From contig JAEWJZ010000029.1 in NCBI GenBank assembly GCA_023386315.1, forward strand, positions 124,001-188,000: a stretch of DNA of 64,000 nt, written 5' to 3'. Of the stretch, positions 33,032-40,904 are shown piece after piece; the first letter of the stretch is position 1, and each line of letters starts with the position of its first letter. Under the pieces are notes generated by a model. It searched no databases. It saw only the letters and a list, made by a program, of their open reading frames with translations, and was not told the DNA's origin. The DNA comes from Bacillota bacterium (GTDB lineage Bacteria > Bacillota > Clostridia > Lachnospirales > Lachnospiraceae). A program made the position numbers and the translations under genes.

Positions 33032-33910
33032 CTATTTCAAGGACTTAGCAGCCTCCTTGAAATCAGCCATCTGGGAGTTAAAGGAGTGACACACATTATA
33101 GCAAAGATAAAAGTACCGGTTCATGGGCATATCCTTAATTGGACGGGCATGGATAACTTCAGACCGGGAAGTGCTATTTACATAGCGGGTGGAGATAACT
33201 CCGATTCCAAGGTTGCGCGCTACGCCGTCAAGAATGGCAGATCCACTGTAGGATTCCCATTTTACACAGTAGGGAATGTGGCGGGTCTGCATGAGGTTTT
33301 CGAAAATGGAGCGTGTTCCGCTGCCGATTTCCCGCAAAATAAATTCGCAGTTGTATAAATCCTCGGCCCTGATCGCGTCCCTTCCTGAAAAAGGATGATC
33401 TTTGCTGTAAATCAGCTGCAGTTCGTCTTCCATAATCGGTTCTGTATGAATCTTATCATTTAATATCACGCCTTCTACAAGTGCGATATCAAGCTCATTG
33501 TGAATCAGGCGGTGTTCCAGTATCTTTGTATTTTCTATAAAAACAGAACAGGAGATGTCCGGATGGCTCTTATTCAGTCTCTGTATAATATCACTGATCA
33601 TGGTATCTCCTATGGTTAAAGTGACACCGACCCGCAGAGGACGGATGACAGCAGAGTTCTTCATGGACTGGTTTAACGTCTCATAGCTGTTTAATACATT
33701 CAGGGCTCTGTCCCAGAAAAGCTTTCCCATGGGTGTCAGCTCCAGCCGCCTGGGATATCTCTTAAAAAATGTCGTTTCGTATTCTTTCTCCAGATCTGCA
33801 ATAATCTGACTTACCGTAGGCTGAGATAAGTAGAGGCGTTTGGCCGCCTCGCTCATTTTTAATGTCTCCGCCACCGCTATATAAGTTCTCAGCTGTTTTA
33901 ATGTTGCCAT
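33032..33910 (-). CDS. LysR family transcriptional regulator (CysB/CysL-like)
   Basis: A 292-residue LysR protein. The winged helix-turn-helix is at about 1-60 (ATLKQLRTYIAVAETLKMSEAAKRL, SQPTVSQIIADLE) and the effector-binding domain runs from about 88 to the end (PLRVGVTLTIGDTMI). The ATG at 33910 follows GGGGGG; an upstream ATG adds six residues. It is divergent from the oxidoreductase and sulfite-reductase-like operon at 34052 and very probably controls it, perhaps in response to a sulfur compound (inference from the targets). Confidence 0.9.
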   Translation of the reverse strand: MATLKQLRTYIAVAETLKMSEAAKRLYLSQPTVSQIIADLEKEYETTFFKRYPRRLELTPMGKLFWDRALNVLNSYETLNQSMKNSAVIRPLRVGVTLTIGDTMISDIIQRLNKSHPDISCSVFIENTKILEHRLIHNELDIALVEGVILNDKIHTEPIMEDELQLIYSKDHPFSGRDAIRAEDLYNCEFILREIGSGTRSIFENLMQTRHIPYCVKWESYSGSAILDGVARNLGIGVISTRYVNSTSRSEVIHARPIKDMPMNRYFYLCYNVCHSFNSQMADFKEAAKSLK

Positions 33911-33970
33911 TTTATTCCCCCCTTTCATCTGGTATAGAAAAAACCAATATCATGCTTTAGATAATACTAT

Positions 33971-34019
33971 TTTACGGTACAAAAAACAAGTGCTATGATA
34001 TTGATAATAAATAATCAAT
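33971..34019 (+). promoter_or_regulatory. Promoter and LysR-type site of the sulfur-redox operon
   Basis: TTTACG (33971-33976), 17-nt spacer, TATGAT (33994-33999) with an upstream TGC (extended -10). Directly downstream, ATTGATAAT / ATAATCAAT (34000-34019) is an inverted repeat of LysR-operator character. Confidence 0.55.
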
Positions 34020-34051
34020 TTTTTCAGAAATAAACCATAAGGAGAAAAACG

Positions 34052-35677
34052 ATGAAGGTGATTGTACTTGGCGGTGTTGCTGCAGGAACAAAGGCAGCTG
34101 CAAAGCTTATGCGGGAAGACAGAGAAAATGAAGTAATCATTTTGAATAAAGGAGAAAACATCTCTTATGCAGGCTGCGGACTTCCGTATTTTGTAGGAAA
34201 TGTGATTCCCGGGAAGGAGCAGCTGATCGTCAATACTCCTCAGAAGTTTGAGAAACTCACAGGGGCAAAGGTATTCGTCCGCACAGAGGCAACAAAGGTA
34301 GACCGTGCAGGGAAAACTGTGACAGCAGCTGATCTGGCTACTGGAGAAGAAAAGGTTTATCACTATGACAAGCTTGTAATTGCAACAGGAGCAAGTCCGG
34401 TTATTCCGCCTGTTGAGGGAAGAGAACTTCAGAATGTATTTACCATGAGAACGCCTGAGGATGCCATTCGGATTAAGGATCTTGCGGTAAATGGAGGGAT
34501 AAAGAAGGCTGTTGTGGTTGGTGCAGGCTATATCGGTCTGGAACTGGCAGAGAATCTGGCAGCGGAAGGGATCAGGCCATTTGTAGTGGATATGGCGCCT
34601 CAGATTCTTCCCGGCTTTGATCCGGAGGTTTCTGATTTTCTGGAACGAAAAATTGCTGATGCAGGAATTCCAGTTGTGACAGGGGTGAAGGTAACCGCTT
34701 TAGAGGGTGACGGAAAAGTTGAGAAGGTAGTAACGGATAAACGTGCCTATAAAGCAGATATGGTTGTTTTCTGTGCAGGTATCAGACCCAATACAGAATT
34801 CCTGGAGGGAACCGGGATCGAGATGTTTAAGGGAACGATTATCACCGATTCTGAGGGAAGAACCAATGATAAGGATATTTATGGAGCAGGAGACTGTGCC
34901 ATGGTGAGAAATGCCATCACAGGAAAACCGGTATGGTCACCCATGGGATCAACAGCCAATATCAGCGGAAGGCTCATAGCTCAGAATATTACAGGAGAAG
35001 AGCACTCCTACCGCGGCGTTCTGGGTACGGCAGTGTGTAAGCTTCCAGGACTGAATGCCGGCAGAACCGGACTAACGGAGGCTCAGGCCATAGAGGAAGG
35101 GTTTGATGCAGCCAGTGTGATCACGGTGGTGGATGACAAGGCGCATTATATGCCGGGTGCTTCCTATTTTATTATTAAGATGATCGCTGATAAGAAAACG
35201 CTCCGCCTTCTGGGTGTTCAGGCAGTTGGCAGCGGGGCAGTTGATAAAATCGTGGATATGGCAGTGACTGCGATCATGTGCAAAGCTGATTTAAATGATC
35301 TTGCTGATATGGATCTTGCATATGCGCCTCCATTTTCTACAGCAATCCATCCATTTGTACATACCTTAAATATTTTACTTAATAAGTTAAAGGGTGATTT
35401 AAAATCCATGAATCCTGCGGAATACGCAAAGGGAATGGCAGAAGGTTATAAGCTGGTGGATGCCGGGCAGGTTCCTTCTGTTCCAGGAGCGATGCATGTG
35501 GAATTAACAGAGGTAGACGGACCTGTAGAAGGCCTTGATAAGGATGATCATATTCTTCTGGTCTGCAACAGGGGAAAGCGTGCCTATCTGCTTCAAAACC
35601 GGCTTGATTACTACGGCTACAAACATACGAGGGTGCTGGAAGGCGGAATTACTTTTACAGAAGTGGAAGGTTCATAA
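34052..35677 (+). CDS. CoA-disulfide reductase / NADH oxidase-like flavoprotein with C-terminal rhodanese-like domain
   Basis: A 541-residue protein. It has an FAD site (GGVAAGTKAAAKL), the redox-active Cys 42 in SYAGCGLPYFVG as in CoA-disulfide reductases and NADH peroxidase/oxidases, a second dinucleotide fold (VVVGAGYIGLELAENLA), GAGDCA, and the dimerisation domain. Residues about 465-541 form a shortened rhodanese-like domain with Cys 505 in VCNRGKR. Fusions of this type can reduce per- or polysulfides with NADH. Placed before a siroheme reductase, it suggests sulfur redox work (inference). AAGGAGA precedes the ATG. Confidence 0.9.
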   Translation: MKVIVLGGVAAGTKAAAKLMREDRENEVIILNKGENISYAGCGLPYFVGNVIPGKEQLIVNTPQKFEKLTGAKVFVRTEATKVDRAGKTVTAADLATGEEKVYHYDKLVIATGASPVIPPVEGRELQNVFTMRTPEDAIRIKDLAVNGGIKKAVVVGAGYIGLELAENLAAEGIRPFVVDMAPQILPGFDPEVSDFLERKIADAGIPVVTGVKVTALEGDGKVEKVVTDKRAYKADMVVFCAGIRPNTEFLEGTGIEMFKGTIITDSEGRTNDKDIYGAGDCAMVRNAITGKPVWSPMGSTANISGRLIAQNITGEEHSYRGVLGTAVCKLPGLNAGRTGLTEAQAIEEGFDAASVITVVDDKAHYMPGASYFIIKMIADKKTLRLLGVQAVGSGAVDKIVDMAVTAIMCKADLNDLADMDLAYAPPFSTAIHPFVHTLNILLNKLKGDLKSMNPAEYAKGMAEGYKLVDAGQVPSVPGAMHVELTEVDGPVEGLDKDDHILLVCNRGKRAYLLQNRLDYYGYKHTRVLEGGITFTEVEGS

Positions 35678-35705
35678 ATAAAAAGAATACAGGAGCGGTA
35701 GAATT

Positions 35706-36656
35706 ATGTCATGCACATTAAAGCCAGATGAGATTAAGAGGGTTAAAGCGCTGGGTTTTTTAAATAATAAGGGTACGGATCTATTTAACGGTCGTGTAAT
35801 TACGGTAAATGGTAAGATAACAGCAGATCAGACAGCTGCTATTGCTAAGGCAGCAAGAAAGTTCGGCAACGGAGACGTAGAATTTACATCACGTTTAACA
35901 GTAGAAGTAAGAGGAATTCATTTTAATGATATCGAGGCATTTCGCAGCTGTCTGGCAGAAGCGGGTCTGGAGACAGGAGGAACCGGATCACTGGTGCGCC
36001 CGGTTGTATCCTGTAAGGGAACCACCTGCCAGTATGGACTGTATGATACCTTTGATTTATCGGAAAAGATTCATGAGCGGTTCTACAAGGGTTATCACAC
36101 AGTAAAGCTGCCTCACAAATTTAAGATTGCCACAGGAGGCTGTCCCAATAACTGCGTAAAGCCCAATTTAAATGATCTGGGCATCGTCGGTCAGATGATT
36201 CCCTGTGTTGACGAAGATATGTGTAATGGCTGCAAGAAATGCCAGGTTGAAACGGCATGTCCCATGAAAGCGGCAAAGCTTTCCGACGGCCTGATTGAAA
36301 TCGACCAGGAGATCTGCAACAACTGCGGACGATGCATAGGAAAATGCCCCTTTGATGTGATTGAAGAGGGTACACCTGGGTTTATTGTGTACATCGGAGG
36401 AAGATGGGGGAAAAAGATTAACCACGGCAAAGCTCTTGGCAGGATTTTTAAGAGTGAGGAGGAAGTGCTGTCTGTCGTTGAGAAGACCATTCTTCTGTTT
36501 CGGGAACAGGGGCAGACCGGGGAACGGTTTGCGGATACCATTGAGAGGATTGGCTTTGAGAATGTAGAAGCCCAGCTTCTTTCCGATGACATTTTAAGCA
36601 GGAAGCAGGAAATCCTGGATGCAAAGCTGCATCTGGTGGGCGGTGCCACCTGCTAA
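35706..36656 (+). CDS. Siroheme-type sulfite/nitrite reductase-like protein with 2[4Fe-4S] ferredoxin domain
   Basis: A 316-residue protein. The N-terminal ferredoxin-like half domain leads to siroheme-[4Fe-4S] ligands: Cys 103 and 108 (CKGTTC, four residues between, against the more usual five) and Cys 146 and 150 (GGCPNNC). A bacterial ferredoxin insert follows, Cys 173/176/179/185 and 204/207/210/214. This resembles AsrC/DsrA-type reductases and many uncharacterised clostridial proteins. It may reduce sulfite, nitrite or a related compound with ferredoxin electrons. It is co-transcribed with the flavoprotein 28 nt upstream. Confidence 0.88.
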   Translation: MSCTLKPDEIKRVKALGFLNNKGTDLFNGRVITVNGKITADQTAAIAKAARKFGNGDVEFTSRLTVEVRGIHFNDIEAFRSCLAEAGLETGGTGSLVRPVVSCKGTTCQYGLYDTFDLSEKIHERFYKGYHTVKLPHKFKIATGGCPNNCVKPNLNDLGIVGQMIPCVDEDMCNGCKKCQVETACPMKAAKLSDGLIEIDQEICNNCGRCIGKCPFDVIEEGTPGFIVYIGGRWGKKINHGKALGRIFKSEEEVLSVVEKTILLFREQGQTGERFADTIERIGFENVEAQLLSDDILSRKQEILDAKLHLVGGATC

Positions 36657-36691
36657 GCATCTGGTTTCCATGTATCCTGCTCCATGATTTT

Positions 36692-36731
36692 AACAGCTCC
36701 CGGCGGTTTGTCAGAACGGGAGCTGTTTTTT
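36692..36731 (+). terminator. Terminator of the sulfur-redox operon
   Basis: An 11-bp perfect stem (36692-36702 with 36717-36727), a 14-nt loop and a seven-T run. The 3' arm overlaps the stop region of the convergent esterase gene. Confidence 0.87.
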
Positions 36732-37610
36732 CAGCCATACATCGGCAAGATGAAACCAAGCTTCCACTTCAGGAGATATCTGGTTTTGGGTGTTGGCTGT
36801 TACATGATTTGCCAAAGCCAGCCCATGTTCGCCATCCTGAAAGATATGGAGTTCATAGGGGACATGGTGTCTGGCCATTTCCAGAGCAAAGACCAGAGAA
36901 TTCTCGGAATATACCAGTCCATCCTTTGATGTATGCCACAGAAAGGCAGGCGGAGTCTTTGAAGAGACAAAGCGGCTGGGGCTGTAGGTGTGAATGACAT
37001 CCTCCGTAAGTGCTGTCTCTCCGGTCAGAGCCGCATTTGCCCGGTCCATAAAAGCAAACATCTCTTGTTTTGATTCATCTCCGGCTTCTTTAGCCGATTT
37101 CTCCTTCATTACCTGATAATCCAGCAGACCATAGGCAAGGATCAGCGCATTGGGACGGATCTCATCCGGACTGCATGGAGTGGGTAAAAGAGATTCCCCC
37201 AGTTCTTTTTCATGCCAGTGTACGCCAAGGCTTGCGGCCAGATGTGCGCCTGCAGAAAAACCGCAGATCCCAATTTTATCAGGATCAATAAACAGGCGTT
37301 CGCAATTCTTTCTTAAGTACCGGACAGTCTGAGCCAGTTCTTTTAGAGCGGTGCTGGCTACGCCGGTTCGTTTTCCTTCCGGATCACCTGTTGTATATCT
37401 TAGTACAACTGCGTGATATCCCATGGATAAAAACTTAAAAGCAATCGGTTCTGCTTCCCGGTCCGAGGTAAACAGATACCCACCGCCAGGCGCAATTACC
37501 ATCACAGGACGTTTTTTGCCAGGCAAAAGCTCTTTGGAATCCTCGATCAGATATGCAGTAAAAAATCCGGCGGATTCATTTTCATTCAATTTATGGGTTT
37601 GAATAATCAA
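36711..37610 (-). CDS. Alpha/beta hydrolase (acetyl-esterase/BD-FAE-like)
   Basis: A 299-residue alpha/beta hydrolase. The oxyanion region is APGGGYLFTS at about residues 44-53, the nucleophile elbow is GFSAGAHLA, and the Asp and His are probably in SKDGLVY and DGEHGLAL near the C-terminus. There is no signal peptide, so it acts in the cytoplasm. Related enzymes remove acetyl or feruloyl groups from plant sugars, which would fit the polysaccharide locus further on, but the two are not adjacent. Confidence 0.87.
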   Translation of the reverse strand: MIIQTHKLNENESAGFFTAYLIEDSKELLPGKKRPVMVIAPGGGYLFTSDREAEPIAFKFLSMGYHAVVLRYTTGDPEGKRTGVASTALKELAQTVRYLRKNCERLFIDPDKIGICGFSAGAHLAASLGVHWHEKELGESLLPTPCSPDEIRPNALILAYGLLDYQVMKEKSAKEAGDESKQEMFAFMDRANAALTGETALTEDVIHTYSPSRFVSSKTPPAFLWHTSKDGLVYSENSLVFALEMARHHVPYELHIFQDGEHGLALANHVTANTQNQISPEVEAWFHLADVWLKKQLPF

Positions 37611-37648
37611 AATGACAGCCCCTTCCTTTACAAATATTATTTAATACA

Positions 37649-37831
37649 TTGTACCAAATTATATACACAATCACCAGTACAAAGATTGAACAGCCCGGGA
37701 CACAAAGCAAGGTAAGTAATCAGGAAGAGAAGACACAGAATAATCCGGCAGGTATTCTGGCAGCACTTGCAGCGGCATGTGCTCTTATTGGCGGAGGAGT
37801 TGTTTTCTGGCACAGAAAGAAAAGAAAATGA
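37649..37831 (+). pseudogene. Possible remnant of a surface protein (C-terminal membrane anchor)
   Basis: A 60-codon frame from a TTG without a clear ribosome binding site. The last 31 residues look like the C-terminal anchor of a Gram-positive surface protein: NNPAG, a helix (ILAALAAACALIGGGVVFW) and the basic tail HRKKRK. The LPxTG motif is absent. It could be the tail of a decayed cell-wall protein or a small membrane protein. Confidence 0.35.
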
Positions 37832-37863
37832 AGTTCATGGAGAAAAGAAAGTAAAGTATCGGC

Positions 37864-37892
37864 TTGACATTCTTAAGAGCCTGTGTTAATGT
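37864..37892 (+). promoter_or_regulatory. Promoter of the glycine riboswitch-agcS unit
   Basis: TTGACA (37864-37869), 17-nt spacer, weak -10 TAATGT (37887-37892). It lies about 30 nt ahead of the first aptamer. Confidence 0.5.
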
Positions 37893-37924
37893 GGTAAAGT
37901 AAAAAAGTATCATACCAACAAGTG

Positions 37925-38095
37925 AAGTTCGTAGGAAAATGACGATTGTCTGCCGAAGGAGTAACACTCTCAGGCATCCGGATTGCCGGATAAGGACTAT
38001 GAATGGATGTGGCTCTGGAGAATCTCATGAATGAGTGCCGAAGGTGCAAGGCGCGGGTGACCGCGTTAATCTCTCAGGCAAAAGGACAGAGTTTA
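37925..38095 (+). promoter_or_regulatory. Tandem glycine riboswitch
   Basis: Two glycine aptamers in series. Aptamer 1 (about 37928-38003) closes with TTCGTAG/CTATGAA and has TGCCGAAGGAGTAAC and CTCTCAGGCA with AAGGAC. Aptamer 2 (about 38012-38092) closes with CTCTG/CAGAG and has TGCCGAAGGTGCAA, CTCTCAGGCAAAAGGAC. The linker is about 8 nt. These are the conserved glycine-riboswitch cores. Glycine usually turns expression on, here probably by preventing the terminator at 38143, so that the symporter is made when glycine is in excess. Confidence 0.94.
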
Positions 38096-38142
38096 AGTTC
38101 AAACGTTTAGCGGCAGTGACGCCCTTATTTGTTTGCTTTCAG

Positions 38143-38174
38143 AGCCAAATCATCCTGTATGGTTTGGCTTTTTT
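38143..38174 (+). terminator. Riboswitch-controlled transcription terminator
   Basis: An 11-bp stem with one G-T pair (38143-38153 with 38159-38169), a 5-nt loop and a six-T run, just before the agcS ribosome binding site. It is the expression platform of the glycine riboswitch. Confidence 0.85.
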
Positions 38175-38200
38175 AGTAAAAAAAAGAGAGGGTCTATCAC

Positions 38201-39565
38201 ATGGAACAATTTACACAGCTGGTTGATAACGTCAGCAGCATTGTCTGGAACAGCATTTTATTGTATCTGCTGGTGGGAACAGGTATTTTATTTACTGTGC
38301 GCACACGGTTTGTACAGGTCAGAAAATTCGGGGAAGGATTTAAGAGACTGTTCGGCAGTTTTAAGCTGAATGGCGAGAATGCGGGCAAAGATGGAATGTC
38401 TTCCTTTCAGGCCTTAACTACGGCAATTGCCGCTCAGGTAGGCACGGGCAATATTGCAGGCTGTGCAACAGCACTTTATTCCGGAGGACCAGGAGCAATA
38501 TTCTGGATGTGGGTGAGTGCATTTTTTGGAATGGCAACCAACTATGGAGAGGCGGTCCTGGCTCAAAAATATAAAACAGTCAATTCCAAGGGAGAAGTAA
38601 CGGGAGGTCCGATTTATTATATCAAAGCCCGTTTTAAAGGAACTGGCGGCAAGGTTATGGCGGTATTTTTCTCCCTGGCAATTATCTTTGCCCTGGGATT
38701 TACCGGTAATATGGTTCAGGCAAATTCCATAGGTCAGGCCTTTCATACCGCTTTTGGTCTGAATCCTCTGATTGTGGGGATTCTGATTGCAGCGGTTGCG
38801 GCATTTACTTTTATGGGCGGTGTCAAGCGAATTGCTTCTCTGACAGAAAAACTTGTACCGGTTATGGCCGGATTTTATATTATAGGATGTCTGATTGTGC
38901 TGGTTATCAATCACAGCGCTCTCCTGCCTGCTCTTAGGTCCATTGTGATTGGAGCATTCCGCCCCCAGGCACTTCTTGGCGGTGCTGCAGGAATCGGAGT
39001 TCAGAAAGCCATGCGTTATGGTGTTGCAAGAGGTCTTTTTTCCAATGAGGCAGGTATGGGATCTACTCCTCATGCCCATGCAATTGCTAAGGTAGACAGA
39101 CCCCAGGATCAGGGTGTCATGGCAATCATGGCTGTATTTATCGATACCTTTGTGGTTCTTAATCTCACTGCTTTGGTAATTCTTACCTCCGGCAGACTGG
39201 CTCCGGGAGTGGAAGGTGCGCCTCAGGGAACTGCTCTTGCCCAGGCTGCATTCAGTGAGGCATTTGGTTCCTTCGGGAATACGTTTGTAGCGATATGCCT
39301 TCTGTTTTTCGCATTTTCAACAATCATCGGATGGTACTTTTTCGGCGAGGTAAATGTGAAAGCTCTTTTTGGCGTAAAAGCAACAAAAATCTATGCTTTG
39401 ATCGTTGTGCTGTTTCTGGTTCTCGGATCATTTTTAAAGGTTCAGCTGGTATGGAATTTATCGGATTTGTTTAATGCACTGATGGTATTTCCAAACCTGA
39501 TCGCTCTTCTGGCCTCGTCCGGTATTGTAGCAAGGGCGGCCAGGGGAGAAGATATAATCAAATAG
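38201..39565 (+). CDS. Sodium:alanine/glycine symporter (AgcS family)
   Basis: A 454-residue transporter with about eleven helices of the Na+/alanine symporter family. Signature stretches are FRALTTAIAAQVGTGNI-like (FQALTTAIAAQVGTGNIAGCA, residues about 68-88) and GVARGLFSNEAGMGSTPHAHA. The glycine riboswitch upstream indicates glycine as the relevant substrate, taken up as a carbon/nitrogen source or exported at excess. AGAGAGGG precedes the ATG. It is convergent with the serine hydrolase, only 4 nt apart. Confidence 0.93.
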   Translation: MEQFTQLVDNVSSIVWNSILLYLLVGTGILFTVRTRFVQVRKFGEGFKRLFGSFKLNGENAGKDGMSSFQALTTAIAAQVGTGNIAGCATALYSGGPGAIFWMWVSAFFGMATNYGEAVLAQKYKTVNSKGEVTGGPIYYIKARFKGTGGKVMAVFFSLAIIFALGFTGNMVQANSIGQAFHTAFGLNPLIVGILIAAVAAFTFMGGVKRIASLTEKLVPVMAGFYIIGCLIVLVINHSALLPALRSIVIGAFRPQALLGGAAGIGVQKAMRYGVARGLFSNEAGMGSTPHAHAIAKVDRPQDQGVMAIMAVFIDTFVVLNLTALVILTSGRLAPGVEGAPQGTALAQAAFSEAFGSFGNTFVAICLLFFAFSTIIGWYFFGEVNVKALFGVKATKIYALIVVLFLVLGSFLKVQLVWNLSDLFNALMVFPNLIALLASSGIVARAARGEDIIK

Positions 39566-39569
39566 GTTC

Positions 39570-40904
39570 CTACTCCTTTATGCCGGTTAAAAATCCGGTG
39601 AATTCATGGAAAAGAGATTCTTCTACTTTTTTCATCCATACGGTTATGCCGTTCTCCGACAGACTTAAAAGGATGTGTATGGAACCGACGTATTCTCCCA
39701 CCACGGAAACCGGGAGGTAAAGGGTCCTTGAGTCTGGCCACTGAGCTTTTACTGCAATCCTCTGTTCATAGCCATTTAAGATGCTCACATAAAGCTCTGT
39801 AAAGGAGAAGGGGATTTTGTATGTCTTACCCGGTCCCCACAGGGTAAGACTGCCCTCTTTGGTATCAAAGGAAAGGGAGAGTCTTGTGAATCCCTGGCTT
39901 CCAGGCAGCAGCCGGTAAGAAGCATCGTGAAAGGAAGGACAGAAACAGGCAGGAGGATTGGGGACAGGGTTTAAAAACTCCTTTAGTTCATCATGAATGA
40001 TATCCAGTATTTTCTGCTGTCCCCCTCTGATGTTCTGGGTATCTGCCGTTATGACTAAAACCGTATCCAGCTCCGGATAAAAAAGCACATACTGACCGCC
40101 CATCCCGTACATTGCAAAGCCGTTTCGGATCTGCCAGATCTGATAGCCGTATCCCTGCTGTTCATCCAGAGTCTGCCCAAAATGCACGGTGGGAACCTGA
40201 AAGGAAACTGCATCTCTTAAATAATCTGCAAAAATCCCGCTCCCATGCCGGATTGTATCCATACAGAATCTGCCTGTCTTTATTAAATCTCCGGGACGTG
40301 CCATCAGGCCGGAGCCTCCCATTTCGCTTCCAAACGGATCTTTTATGATATATGCCTCTTTGGAAAAATCCAGTTCATTCAGACATTTTCCCCTTAAATA
40401 ATCAAGAACTCCTTTGCCTGTCAGTTTTTTTACAAGTGCTGCCAGTGTATGTGCGGAGGAAGTATCGTAAAGAAAGATTTCTCCGCTCTTGTGGGTGGGA
40501 GGAACTTTAAAAAAGCTCTCCACCCAGTTTTTCTTCCTGTCAATCTTATAAGTGGTTGCAGCGTGACAGGTCTGCATGGTCAGCATGTGCTTTATGGTCA
40601 TGTTAAGAAGCCAGGGACTTGTTTCTTCCCCCTTTAAATATTCAGGAAAATAGCCGGTTATGGGATCTGTAAGGGCAATCAGTCCGTCCTCCAGAAGGTA
40701 TCCAACAGCCAGGGCGCAGAAGCTTTTGGTGATGGAGAACATGCGGTGTAAGTCCGATTGTGTATAGGGGGCCTGATAGTTCTCTGTAAGAAGGTTTCCG
40801 GCCTGTTCAGCAAGAAAACTGTGAATGGGCAGACCGCTTTCTTTCAGCCGGAGCCAGAGCCATTCCATACGGTCCTTAGATGGTACGTGATTGTTGTTAT
40901 GCAT
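39570..40904 (-). CDS. Serine hydrolase, beta-lactamase-related (class C/DD-peptidase fold)
   Basis: A 444-residue protein with the SxxK motif SITK at 57-60 and an active-site Tyr region near FLYDTSSAHTL. It has no signal peptide or membrane helix, so it is cytoplasmic and unlikely to be a resistance beta-lactamase. Related enzymes are esterases or amidases. The C-terminal 130 residues form an extra beta-rich domain. Its ATG overlaps the stop of the AraC sensor gene by 8 nt, placing it in the sugar-locus regulon as a possible deacylase. Confidence 0.85.
   Translation of the reverse strand: MHNNNHVPSKDRMEWLWLRLKESGLPIHSFLAEQAGNLLTENYQAPYTQSDLHRMFSITKSFCALAVGYLLEDGLIALTDPITGYFPEYLKGEETSPWLLNMTIKHMLTMQTCHAATTYKIDRKKNWVESFFKVPPTHKSGEIFLYDTSSAHTLAALVKKLTGKGVLDYLRGKCLNELDFSKEAYIIKDPFGSEMGGSGLMARPGDLIKTGRFCMDTIRHGSGIFADYLRDAVSFQVPTVHFGQTLDEQQGYGYQIWQIRNGFAMYGMGGQYVLFYPELDTVLVITADTQNIRGGQQKILDIIHDELKEFLNPVPNPPACFCPSFHDASYRLLPGSQGFTRLSLSFDTKEGSLTLWGPGKTYKIPFSFTELYVSILNGYEQRIAVKAQWPDSRTLYLPVSVVGEYVGSIHILLSLSENGITVWMKKVEESLFHEFTGFLTGIKE

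Noticed and set aside
36121..36759. Several minus-strand and plus-strand frames within the siroheme reductase gene and its end
   Set aside because: They overlap a clearly coding gene in other frames and carry no motif or start signal.
38414..39079. 221-codon minus-strand frame inside agcS
   Set aside because: It is a shadow of the symporter: low-complexity, no ribosome binding site, no family.
39570..40904. Serine hydrolase as part of the beta-lactam resistance system
   Set aside because: It lacks a signal peptide, is coupled to the sugar regulator gene, and has no BlaI-type box.
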